Under the pieces are notes generated by a model that had not been told where the DNA came from, did not search any database, and saw nothing but the letters and a program-made list of their open reading frames with translations. A DNA stretch of 64,000 nt from Streptomyces luteogriseus. Lineage in GTDB: Bacteria; Actinomycetota; Actinomycetes; Streptomycetales; Streptomycetaceae. This document shows, in pieces, positions 15,899 to 24,428 of the stretch (the stretch's first letter is position 1; each line of letters starts with the position of its first letter). Where the stretch lies: NCBI RefSeq assembly GCF_014205055.1, contig NZ_JACHMS010000001.1, forward strand, positions 7,592,501 through 7,656,500, in the 5' to 3' direction. The position numbers and the translations under genes are program-made.

Positions 15899-18800
15899 GT
15901 GGTTCGATCCGGCGAGGAGCCCAGGCCGGCGGGGCGTGCGACGGACGGCACGGGGCCCGCGAGTCTTCGCGAGCTGTTTCTCCAGGGCGAGCCGGTCGAG
16001 TCGGGCGTGCGGACGTCCATCCTGAACTCCTGGCGCCGCTCCCGGTCCCTGGGGCTGTCACCCGACACGTCCGACCTGCCCTACCGGGAGGACTTCGACC
16101 CGGGCGGCCGTATCGTCCGGGCGGCCGTGCCGGTGCTCGACCGGCTGCAGGCCACGTTCGCCGGCAGCCAGGTCAACATCTCGGTCGCCGACGCGAACGG
16201 CACGGTACTGCTGCGCCGCTTCGGGGATCCGGCGATGGCCAGGAGCCTCCCGGCCATCCAGGTGGTCCCGGGATTCGTGTTCGCCGAGCAGGTCGCCGGT
16301 ACCAACGGCATCGGGCTGGCCCTGGCGGAGCGGCAGCTCATCCGTGTCTACGGCGCCGAGCACTTCGCCGAGCGCTCCCAGCAGAGCGCCTGCGTCGCGC
16401 TGCCCGTCCGCGACCCGCTCAGCGGGCGCATCGAGGGCGTCCTGTGTCTCGGTTACCCGCGCGGCTTCGAGCGGCCCGCCCTGGGAGTCGCGATCCGCCG
16501 GGCGGCCGAGGGCATCGAGCGGCGGCTGCTGGGGCAGAGCTCCGCGCGCGAGCGGGCCCTGCTGCGGACGTACCTGGCCACCGGGGCCGGAACCGGTCCG
16601 CTCCGCGGTGTGGCGCTGGACGCGCTGGCGAACGAGTTCCACCCCCGTGACCAGGCCATCCTCAGGGAGAAGGCCGCCGAGCTCATCTCCGGTGCGCAGC
16701 GGGGTGCCGCCGAGGTGACGCTGCCCGACGGCCGGCGGGTGACGCTCGTGAGCCGTCCGGTGGCGAGCGGTTCCGGTGTGCAGGGCATCGCGATCGAGGC
16801 CGTCCTGGCCGGTTCCCCGGTGGGGGAGCCGTTCGCCATACCGCACCAGTCGGACGAGCTGTCCGGTCTCACCGCCCCCGCCGTTCCGCTCTTCGCCGGG
16901 CGTCCGGCACTCACCCTGCCGTCCGGGCACGTCGGCGTTCCCTCCGGCCCGGTCTTCACGGCCGACGGGGGCGATGGGACCGACGACGGTGTCAGGACCG
17001 ACGGTGTCGGGGCCGACGGGAGTACCGCCGACGCCTCTGAGCCGGCTTCGGCGGACGGCACCGCCTCGAACGCCCCGGAGCCCGTCACGACGGACGGCAC
17101 CGCCCTCAGCGGTCCGGAGCCCGTCACGGCCGAGGAGCGTCGGCACACCGCAGCGCCCGCCGCCGCCGACGGCGGCCCGGCCCCGGTCGAGCCCGCCGCA
17201 ACCGGCGGCGGCCCGGCCCCGGCCGACAGCGGCGCGAGTCCCGTCGAGCCCGCCACTCTCAACGGCACCCGGGCCCCTGCCGCACCCGACCGTGCCTTCG
17301 CCGAGCCCGACCCGGCCCCCACGGCCGCCCGAGCCCCGGGAGGCGCCGAGTCCGACCCTGTCCTCGCAGCCGGCGGAGGCCGCCGTGCGGTGGGTGAGCA
17401 CGCCGAAGCGGCGTTCCCGGCCAGGGGACTGGTGATGCTGGGGGAGCCGCAGGTCGGGGCCTACGCGCTGGCCGCCCGCCGGCGTCTTGAGCTGCTGTCC
17501 GAGGCCAGCAGCCGCATCGGCACCACCCTGGACGTGCGCCGCACCGCAGAGGAACTGGCCGAGACCGCGGTCCCCGGACTGGCCGACTTCGTCACCATCG
17601 ACCTGCCCGATGCCGTGCTGCGCGGCGAGGAGTCCGCCGACCCCCTCACCGACCTGCGCCGCACGGTCGTCCACGGCATCCACGAGGGCCTGCCCTTCAC
17701 CCCGCCCGGTGAGCGCGTCGGCTTCGGCCCGACCACGCCCCAGCTGCGCTGCCTCGGCAGCGGCGAGGCCGTGCTGGAGCCGGACCTGAAGGTGGCCGCG
17801 GGCTGGCTCGCCCAGGACCCCGAGCACACCGAGCGCCTCCTGGCCCACGTGCACTCCCTCATCGCCGTGCCCCTGGTCGCCCGCGGTGTCGTCCTGGGCG
17901 TCGCCGGCTTCTACCGCGCCGGGGGCTCCTTCGGGGACGACGACCGCTCCCTGGCGCAGGAACTCGCCTCACGTGCCGCCCTGTCCATCGACAACGCCCG
18001 GCGCTACACCCATGAGCGCACCATGGTCCTGGCCCTCCAGCGCCGGCTCCTGCCGCACGGCCTGCCCGACCAGGACGCCGTCGAGGTGGCCCATCGCTAC
18101 CTGCCCGCCGAGTCCGACGTGGGCGGCGACTGGTACGACGTCATCCCCCTGTCCGGCGCCCGCGTCGGCTTCCTCGTCGGCGATGTCGTCGGCCACGGCA
18201 TGCTCTCCGCGGCCACCATGGGCCGGCTGCGCACCGCGGCCCGCAGTTTCGCCGAGCTCGACTTCCCGCCGGAGGAGGTCCTCACCCACCTGGACAACCT
18301 CGTGGGCCGGCTGGACAGGGACGACCCCGACGGCAAGGGCGCCGGCGTCATCGGCGCGACCTGCCTGTACGCCGTCTACGACCCGACAGTGCAGCGCTGC
18401 CTGATGGCCCGCGCCGGACACCCGCCCCCCGCGCTCGTCCACCCCGACGGCACCGTGACCTACCCCGACCTCCCCGCCGGGCCCCCGCTCGGCCTCGGCG
18501 GCCTGCCCTTCGACGCCGTCGAGATGGACCTGCCCGCGGGCAGTCAGCTGGTCCTGTACACCGACGGGCTCATCGAGGACCGGCACCGCGACGTCTACCT
18601 GGTCCTGGAACAGTTGCGCGAGGCCCTGGCCCACCCCGAGCGGGCCCCGGAGGAGACCTGTCAGGCGGTCCTGGACACCGTGGCACCCGCCCACCCGCAC
18701 GACGACATCGCCCTGCTCGTCGCCCGTGTGCACGCCCTGGATCCCGGCCGGATCGCGACCTGGGAGCTGGCCGCCGACCCGGCGCTCGTCGGAGAGGTCC

Positions 18801-19120
18801 GGGCGTCCGCCCTGCGGTGGCTGTCCGGCTGGGGGCTCGACGAGACCGCGTTCGCCGCGGAGCTGATCCTCAGCGAGCTGATCACCAACGCCATCCGGCA
18901 CGGCGCCGATCCCATCCGGGTGCGCCTGCTCTACGGCCGGACCCTGATCTGCGAGGTCTCCGACGCCAGCAACACCGCTCCGCATCTGCGCCGGGCCGCC
19001 AGTACGGACGAGGGCGGACGCGGTCTCTTCCTCGTGGCGCAGCTCTCGCAGAGCTGGGGCACGCGCTACCTGCCCGAGGGCAAGGTCATCTGGGCCGAGT
19101 GCGGGCTCGAGGCGGCGTGA
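15899..19120 (+). CDS. AcoR-type GAF / GAF / SpoIIE phosphatase / HATPase fusion regulator
   Basis: About 1073 residues. The N-terminus has the SILNSWRRSRSLGL signature and a GAF domain as in AcoR-type activators. A roughly 200-residue low-complexity linker rich in Ala, Pro, Gly, Asp and Thr follows (DNA about 16830-17430). Then come a second GAF, a PP2C/SpoIIE phosphatase (GGDWYDVIPL, VGDVVGHG, LYTDGLIE, HDDIALL supply the metal-binding aspartates) and a C-terminal anti-sigma-type HATPase (ELITNAIRHG, EGGRGL). Such proteins dephosphorylate anti-anti-sigma factors and phosphorylate them through the kinase part, switching stress sigma factors. The start is uncertain: GTG 15899 has GAGG five bases away; GTG 15887 is an alternative. 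Confidence 0.85.
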   Translation: MVRSGEEPRPAGRATDGTGPASLRELFLQGEPVESGVRTSILNSWRRSRSLGLSPDTSDLPYREDFDPGGRIVRAAVPVLDRLQATFAGSQVNISVADANGTVLLRRFGDPAMARSLPAIQVVPGFVFAEQVAGTNGIGLALAERQLIRVYGAEHFAERSQQSACVALPVRDPLSGRIEGVLCLGYPRGFERPALGVAIRRAAEGIERRLLGQSSARERALLRTYLATGAGTGPLRGVALDALANEFHPRDQAILREKAAELISGAQRGAAEVTLPDGRRVTLVSRPVASGSGVQGIAIEAVLAGSPVGEPFAIPHQSDELSGLTAPAVPLFAGRPALTLPSGHVGVPSGPVFTADGGDGTDDGVRTDGVGADGSTADASEPASADGTASNAPEPVTTDGTALSGPEPVTAEERRHTAAPAAADGGPAPVEPAATGGGPAPADSGASPVEPATLNGTRAPAAPDRAFAEPDPAPTAARAPGGAESDPVLAAGGGRRAVGEHAEAAFPARGLVMLGEPQVGAYALAARRRLELLSEASSRIGTTLDVRRTAEELAETAVPGLADFVTIDLPDAVLRGEESADPLTDLRRTVVHGIHEGLPFTPPGERVGFGPTTPQLRCLGSGEAVLEPDLKVAAGWLAQDPEHTERLLAHVHSLIAVPLVARGVVLGVAGFYRAGGSFGDDDRSLAQELASRAALSIDNARRYTHERTMVLALQRRLLPHGLPDQDAVEVAHRYLPAESDVGGDWYDVIPLSGARVGFLVGDVVGHGMLSAATMGRLRTAARSFAELDFPPEEVLTHLDNLVGRLDRDDPDGKGAGVIGATCLYAVYDPTVQRCLMARAGHPPPALVHPDGTVTYPDLPAGPPLGLGGLPFDAVEMDLPAGSQLVLYTDGLIEDRHRDVYLVLEQLREALAHPERAPEETCQAVLDTVAPAHPHDDIALLVARVHALDPGRIATWELAADPALVGEVRASALRWLSGWGLDETAFAAELILSELITNAIRHGADPIRVRLLYGRTLICEVSDASNTAPHLRRAASTDEGGRGLFLVAQLSQSWGTRYLPEGKVIWAECGLEAA

Positions 19121-19210
19121 CACGACGCGACACGGCATGACACGGCGTGTGACGCGGCCACCGCCTCGGCAGCGAACCGTAGAGTGCCCGAATTGATGTA
19201 ATTTGATCGA

Positions 19211-20761
19211 GTGCGCGACGTTCCCGACACACCCCCGGAGGCCGCTTCACCCTTCGGGGCGGAACCCCTCGTCCGGATCCGCGGACTCGGCAAGCGGTTC
19301 GGCGGCACCGTCGCGCTGGCCGGAGCCGATCTCGACGTCCACCCCGGCAGCGTTCTCGCCCTGCTCGGGCCCAACGGCGCCGGGAAGTCCACGCTCATCA
19401 AGATCCTCGCCGGGGTCCACCGCGCCGACGCGGGACAGGTCACCGTCGCCGGGGAACCCCTCGGCAGCTCCACCGCCACCCGGAGCATGTCGTTCATCCA
19501 CCAGGACCTCGGTCTCGTGGAGTGGATGACCGTCGCGGAGAACATCGCCCTGACCACCGGGTACGGACGCCGGACCGGGCTGATCTCCTGGCGGCGCACC
19601 CGCGCGCGCTGTGTCGAGGCGCTGGGGGTCGTCGCCGCCCACCTCGATCCCGACACGCCGGTCTCCGGCCTCCCGCCGGCCGACCGCTCGCTGGTCGCGA
19701 TCGCCCGGGCCCTGGCGGCACGCGCGCGGCTCATCGTCCTCGACGAGCCGACCGCCCGTCTGCCCGCCGCGGACTGTGCCCGCCTCTTCCGCGTTCTGCA
19801 CGACCTGCGCGACCGGGGACATGCCATCCTCTACGTCAGCCACCGCCTGGACGAGGTGTACCGGGTCGCCGACACCTTCGTCGTCCTGCGGGACGGCCGC
19901 GTCGTCAGCCACGGCCGGCTCGCCGGCCACAGCCCCGAGCGCCTGGTCCGCGACATCGTCGGCGAGGCGGACGAGCCGGCCGCGCACCGCCCCGCCGGGG
20001 CCCCGGCCGGCGCACCCCCCGTCCTGACCCTCGACGGCGTGCGCACCGCCCGGGCCGGACCCGTCGGCCTGGAGCTCGCGCCCGGGGAGGTCCTCGGCCT
20101 GGTCGGCCTCTCCGACGCCGGGCACACGGACCTGGGCCGCGCCCTCGCCGGGGCCGGGCCCCTCCTCGGCGGGCGGGCCCTGCTGCACGGGCGGCCGTAC
20201 CGCCCCCGCACGGTCGCGGAGGCCGTCGCCCTCGGGGTCGGGCTCGTGCCGGGCGACCGGCTGCGGGAGGGCTGCCTCGCCGAACTGACCGTGCGCGAGA
20301 ACCTCCTGGCCAACCCGCGTGCGGGAGGCCCGCCGGCACCGCGCTGGATCGGCCCCCGTGGCGAACGGGCCCGGGCCGCCGCGCTGATGGAACGGTTCTC
20401 GGTGCGCCCCCGCGACAGCGAGACGCCCATCGCCACGCTCTCCGGCGGCAACCAGCAGAAGGTCATGATCGGCCGCTGGCTGCGGACGGACCTGCGGCTG
20501 CTCATCCTGGAGGAGCCGACCGCGAGCGTCGACGTAGGCGCCAAGGCCGCGATCCACCGCCTGCTCCACGAAGCCCTGGAGGCGGGCCTCGCCGTGCTGC
20601 TGCTGTCCACCGACTTCGAGGAGGTGGCGAGCGTGTGCCGGCGCACGCTGGTCTTCGTGCGCGGCACCGTGACGGCCGAACTGAGCGGCCCCGCCCTCAC
20701 CGTCGCCGGACTCACCCGGGCGGCCTCGGCCATGCCCCCGTCCACGGCCGGGCACCCGTGA
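19211..20761 (+). CDS. Sugar ABC importer, two-domain ATPase (RbsA/MglA type)
   Basis: A 516-residue protein with two ATPase halves, the energising subunit of a ribose- or galactose-type importer. In half 1 Walker A (GPNGAGKST), Walker B (LIVLDEPTA) and the H-loop (YVSHRLDEV) are intact but the signature reads SGLPPADRS. In half 2 the Walker A is lost (GLSDAGHTD), as usual in the family, whereas LSGGNQQK is intact. Together they can still form one complete ATP site. The GTG start overlaps nothing; the stop overlaps the permease start as GTGA, so the two genes are coupled. Confidence 0.88.
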   Translation: MRDVPDTPPEAASPFGAEPLVRIRGLGKRFGGTVALAGADLDVHPGSVLALLGPNGAGKSTLIKILAGVHRADAGQVTVAGEPLGSSTATRSMSFIHQDLGLVEWMTVAENIALTTGYGRRTGLISWRRTRARCVEALGVVAAHLDPDTPVSGLPPADRSLVAIARALAARARLIVLDEPTARLPAADCARLFRVLHDLRDRGHAILYVSHRLDEVYRVADTFVVLRDGRVVSHGRLAGHSPERLVRDIVGEADEPAAHRPAGAPAGAPPVLTLDGVRTARAGPVGLELAPGEVLGLVGLSDAGHTDLGRALAGAGPLLGGRALLHGRPYRPRTVAEAVALGVGLVPGDRLREGCLAELTVRENLLANPRAGGPPAPRWIGPRGERARAAALMERFSVRPRDSETPIATLSGGNQQKVMIGRWLRTDLRLLILEEPTASVDVGAKAAIHRLLHEALEAGLAVLLLSTDFEEVASVCRRTLVFVRGTVTAELSGPALTVAGLTRAASAMPPSTAGHP

Positions 20762-21813
20762 CGCCGCCCGGGCCGCGGCACCGCCCCGGCGGCCACCACA
20801 TCGGCGCCTACGGCCTGCTGGTCCTCACCGCCCTGCTCTACCTGGTCTTCTCCCTCGCCCTGCCGGACACCTTCCCCACGCTGGACACCGTCGACTCGAT
20901 CCTGTCCAACCAGTCGATCCCCGCCGTCCTCGCGCTCGCCGCCATGGTGCCCATCGTCACCGGCGCCTTCGACCTCTCCATCGGCTACGGCCTCGGCCTG
21001 GCCCATGTGATGGTGCTCCAGCTCGTCGTCAACGAGGGCTGGCCCTGGCCGCTCGCCTGCCTCACCGTGCTCGCCGGGGGACTGGTCGTCGGCGTCCTCA
21101 ACGGCGTCGTCGTCGAGTTCGGCCGGATCGACTCCTTCATCGCCACCCTCGGCACCGGCAGCATGATGTACGCCGTGACCGGCTGGATCACCGACGGCGG
21201 CCGGATCGTCCCCGGCCCGCAGGGCCTGCCGCCCGCGTTCACCGACCTCTACGACTCCTCGTTCCTCGGCCTGCCGGTCCCCGCCTTCTACGTGCTCGCC
21301 CTCGCGGCCGTGCTCTGGCTGGTGCTGGAGCGGCTGCCGCTCGGCCGGTACCTGTACGTCGTCGGGTCGAACCCGCGCGCGGCCGACCTCGTGGGCATCC
21401 CCACCCGCAGGTACACCGTCTACGCGTTCGCCGCCTCGGGCCTGATCGTCGGCTTCGCCGGGGTGCTGCTCGCCGCCCAGCAGCAGATCGGCAACCCGAG
21501 CGTGGGCCTCGACTACCTGCTGCCCGCCTTCGTCGGCGCCCTCCTCGGCTCCACGGCGATCAAACCCGGGCGGCCCAACGCCCTGGGCACCGTCGTCGCC
21601 GTCGCCGTCCTCGCCGTCGGTCTCACCGGCATCGCCCAGCTGGGCGCCGAGTTCTGGACGGTCCCGCTGTTCAACGGCGGCACCCTGCTCATCGCCGTGG
21701 GCCTGGCCGGATACGCCGCCCGCCGCCGGCTGCGGGGCGGCGCGGCCCGCGACACACCCGCCGCGCCGCCCCCGTCCTCCCCGGTGCCGGACGGCGGCAC
21801 GGCCCCGCCCTGA
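20758..21813 (+). CDS. Sugar ABC importer permease (RbsC type)
   Basis: A 351-residue integral membrane protein with about nine hydrophobic segments. The ALAAMVPIVTGAFDLSIG and GVLNGVVVEFGRIDSFIATLGT stretches and the YVVGSNPRAADLVGIPTRR loop are characteristic of the ribose/xylose-type BPD permease family. It starts on a GTG that overlaps the stop of the ATPase gene by four bases. The final 35 residues are a Pro/Ala-rich cytoplasmic tail. Confidence 0.88.
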   Translation: MTPPGPRHRPGGHHIGAYGLLVLTALLYLVFSLALPDTFPTLDTVDSILSNQSIPAVLALAAMVPIVTGAFDLSIGYGLGLAHVMVLQLVVNEGWPWPLACLTVLAGGLVVGVLNGVVVEFGRIDSFIATLGTGSMMYAVTGWITDGGRIVPGPQGLPPAFTDLYDSSFLGLPVPAFYVLALAAVLWLVLERLPLGRYLYVVGSNPRAADLVGIPTRRYTVYAFAASGLIVGFAGVLLAAQQQIGNPSVGLDYLLPAFVGALLGSTAIKPGRPNALGTVVAVAVLAVGLTGIAQLGAEFWTVPLFNGGTLLIAVGLAGYAARRRLRGGAARDTPAAPPPSSPVPDGGTAPP

Positions 21814-21860
21814 CCCCTCCCGGCACCGCCCCGCCACGTCGATCCCCCACTGGAGCTCCC

Positions 21861-23024
21861 GTGCACCGCACCCGCAAGGCCGCACCCGCAGTCCGCACCG
21901 CGCGGCTCGCCTCGTGCGCCCTGCTGGCCACGGCCGCCGCCCTGACCGGCTGCGAACGCGGTTCCTCCGACGGCGCGGACGAGACCGCGACGGGCCCGAG
22001 CGGCTGCCCCACCGTCCAGGCCCGGGCCCGGGAAGCCGTCACCCGGGCCGAGCGGACCGACATCCCCTGGGGAGGACCCACCAGCGGCCCCGAGGCGGCG
22101 TCCGGCAAGAGCATCGTCTACGTCGCCCAGACCATGACCAATCCCGGTGTCGCGGGCGCCGCGAACGGAGTGCGGGACGCCGCGCGGACCATCGGCTGGA
22201 ACGTGCGGGTGATCGACGGCGGCGGCACCCCGGCCGGTATTCAGGCGGCCATGAGCGAAGCCGTCGCCCTGCGGCCCTCGGGGATCGTCATCGGCGGGTT
22301 CGACCCCGACTCGACGGCCCAGCAGGCCGCCCGGGCCAACGCGCAGGGCATCGCGCTCATCGGCTGGCACGCGGTCCCCGAGCCCGGCCCCAGCAGGCAA
22401 CCCGACCTCTTCACCAACGTCACCACCCGCGTCCAGGACGTGGCCCGCATCAGCGCGCAGTGGATCATCTCCGACTCCGACGGCCGCGCCGGGGTCGTGC
22501 TCATCACCGACGCGTCGATCCCCTTCGCGCGCAACAAGTCCGACCTGATCCGCGAGGAGCTGGCGAGTTGTCAGGGCGTGCGGCTGCTCTCCGTGGAGAA
22601 CATCCCGATCCCCGACGCCAGCAGCCGCACCCCCCGGGAGATCTCCTCCCTGCTCTCCCGCTTCCAGGGCCGCTGGACCCACTCCGTGGCCATCAACGAC
22701 CTGTACTTCGCCGACGCCGCCCCGGCCTTCCGCGCCGCCGGCGAGAAGGGCTCCGGGCCGCCCTACAACATCGGGGCCGGCGACGGTGACCCGTCCGCCT
22801 TCCAGCGCATCAACAACGAGCAGTACCAGGCCGCGACCGTGCCCGAGCCGCTGTCCCTCCAGGGCTGGCAGATCGTCGACGAGTTCAACCGCGCCTTCTC
22901 CGGCCGGCCCGACAGCGGATATGTGGCCCCCGTGCACATCGCCACGGCGGGCAACAGCGAAGGCGCCTCGGCCTGGGACCCGTCGGGCTACCGGGAGGCC
23001 TACCGGAAGATCTGGGGAAAGTGA
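21861..23024 (+). CDS. Sugar ABC importer, solute-binding lipoprotein (type I periplasmic fold)
   Basis: A 387-residue lipoprotein with a lipobox LTGC (Cys about 31). The mature protein has the type I periplasmic-binding fold of ribose-binding proteins (VYVAQTMTNPGVAGAANGVRDAA, then SGIVIGGFDPDS, and GRAGVVLITD). An extra segment of about 50 residues between the lipid anchor and the first strand includes two cysteines' worth of polar sequence (GCPTVQARAREAV). It closes a three-gene importer operon 47 bases after the permease. The sugar or other ligand is unknown; the operon has no catabolic gene or regulator beside it. Confidence 0.85.
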   Translation: MHRTRKAAPAVRTARLASCALLATAAALTGCERGSSDGADETATGPSGCPTVQARAREAVTRAERTDIPWGGPTSGPEAASGKSIVYVAQTMTNPGVAGAANGVRDAARTIGWNVRVIDGGGTPAGIQAAMSEAVALRPSGIVIGGFDPDSTAQQAARANAQGIALIGWHAVPEPGPSRQPDLFTNVTTRVQDVARISAQWIISDSDGRAGVVLITDASIPFARNKSDLIREELASCQGVRLLSVENIPIPDASSRTPREISSLLSRFQGRWTHSVAINDLYFADAAPAFRAAGEKGSGPPYNIGAGDGDPSAFQRINNEQYQAATVPEPLSLQGWQIVDEFNRAFSGRPDSGYVAPVHIATAGNSEGASAWDPSGYREAYRKIWGK

Positions 23025-23190
23025 CGGCCGGTCAGGTTTCGATCCCTTCACGGAACATGCACGGAACCTGGGAATCCCTTTAGGTTTCAAGCGCTACTGT
23101 CACGTCAGTCGAGAGGCCGCCGGGGGTCGATCCGAGCGGGGCCCGTCCGCGGCGGCCCTCGCTCCCCCCACCAGGCACAGGAGACTGGGT

Positions 23191-24297
23191 GTGTACGACG
23201 GCGACGTAGTGGTGATCGGCGGCGGTTACGCCGGTGTCCGGCTGGCCAGACGGCTCGACGACACGGCCCGGGTGACGCTGGTGGACCGCAAGGAGGTCTT
23301 CTTCCACCGCATCGCCTCCCTGCGCGCCGGAGTGCACCCCGAGTGGACGCACACGCCCTTCATCCCCTACGACCGCCTGCTGCGCCACGGCCGTGTGGCC
23401 ACCGGCAAGGCCGTCCGCATCGACACCGCCGAGCGGCAGGTCGTCCTCGCCACCGGAGAGCGGCTGCCGTACGACGTGGTCGTGATCGCCACCGGAGCCG
23501 ACTACCCCGAGCCGGCCCGTTTCACCGGCACCACCACCGAGGAAGCGGCCAAGTCGTTCGCCGAGCACCAGCGCAGCATCGCCACCGCCGAGCACGTCCT
23601 GGTCGTCGGCGGCGGCCCCGGCGGCGTCGAACTCAGCGCCGAGATCCGCCTCGCCCGCCCGGACGCCCGCGTCACCCTCGCCCACTCCGGGCCCGCGCTG
23701 CTCCACTCCACGGGCAGCGCCCGACCCGGGCGCAAGGCCCTGGCCTGGCTGGAGTCCCACGACGTCGACGTACGGCTCGACTCCTTCATGTCGCCCGGCA
23801 ACGACTTCGGCACCTACCGCGACGCCCGCGGCACGATCGTCGAGGCCGACCTGTCCTTCTGGGCGACGGGCACGACCCCCAACACCCTCTGGCTGCGCCT
23901 GGCCGGACACGGCGACTGGCTGAACGGAGCCGGGCACGTGAAGGTCGACCGGACGCTCCGGGTCGAGGGCAGGCTGGACGTGTTCGCCGTCGGCGACGTG
24001 AACGACGTCAGCGAACTCAAGATCACCCCCGCCGCCCTCGCCCAGGCGGACATCGCCGCCCACAACATCCGTTCCTACCTGCAGAGTTCCGGCAAGCACC
24101 GCAAGGAGCCGCGCTTGTATCGCCCGACCCAGCGCACCCCGCTGATCGTGCCGTTCGGGCCCGCCGACGGGCTGACCGTGCTGCCCGTGCCGGGTGGCGA
24201 GTCCGCCGTCCTCGGCAGCCGCACCACCACGATGGCCAAGGCAAAGAGCCTCATGACGCCCTACATGCGGCGTCAACTCGGCTACACGGCGGCCTGA
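23191..24297 (+). CDS. NDH-2/AIF-like FAD-dependent pyridine nucleotide oxidoreductase
   Basis: A 368-residue flavoprotein. It has an N-terminal FAD motif (GGGYAG), a second nucleotide motif (GGGPGGVE, residues about 130-137) and the late FAD-contact segment DVFAVGDVND. The overall layout is that of type II NADH dehydrogenase and the AIF/AMID family, which pass electrons from NAD(P)H to quinone or other acceptors. No transmembrane helix is evident; membrane attachment, if any, would be peripheral. GTG start with AGGAGA six bases upstream; a longer frame overlapping the previous gene is rejected. Confidence 0.87.
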   Translation: MYDGDVVVIGGGYAGVRLARRLDDTARVTLVDRKEVFFHRIASLRAGVHPEWTHTPFIPYDRLLRHGRVATGKAVRIDTAERQVVLATGERLPYDVVVIATGADYPEPARFTGTTTEEAAKSFAEHQRSIATAEHVLVVGGGPGGVELSAEIRLARPDARVTLAHSGPALLHSTGSARPGRKALAWLESHDVDVRLDSFMSPGNDFGTYRDARGTIVEADLSFWATGTTPNTLWLRLAGHGDWLNGAGHVKVDRTLRVEGRLDVFAVGDVNDVSELKITPAALAQADIAAHNIRSYLQSSGKHRKEPRLYRPTQRTPLIVPFGPADGLTVLPVPGGESAVLGSRTTTMAKAKSLMTPYMRRQLGYTAA

Positions 24298-24428
24298 TCC
24301 GCCGCCGGACCGTCCTCACCACCCACCCCCTCGTTACCCGCGAGTTCAGCCTGGGGTAGGGTCCCCACCGTTTCCGGCTACCGACTGATGGTGTGCCGGT
24401 ACAGGGCGTGTCGGAGGGTGGCAACACG

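Noticed and set aside
19117..19156. Three or four near-copies of a 10-base GACACGGC element after the large phosphatase
   Set aside because: The copies are imperfect and overlap the stop codon; composition bias may explain them.
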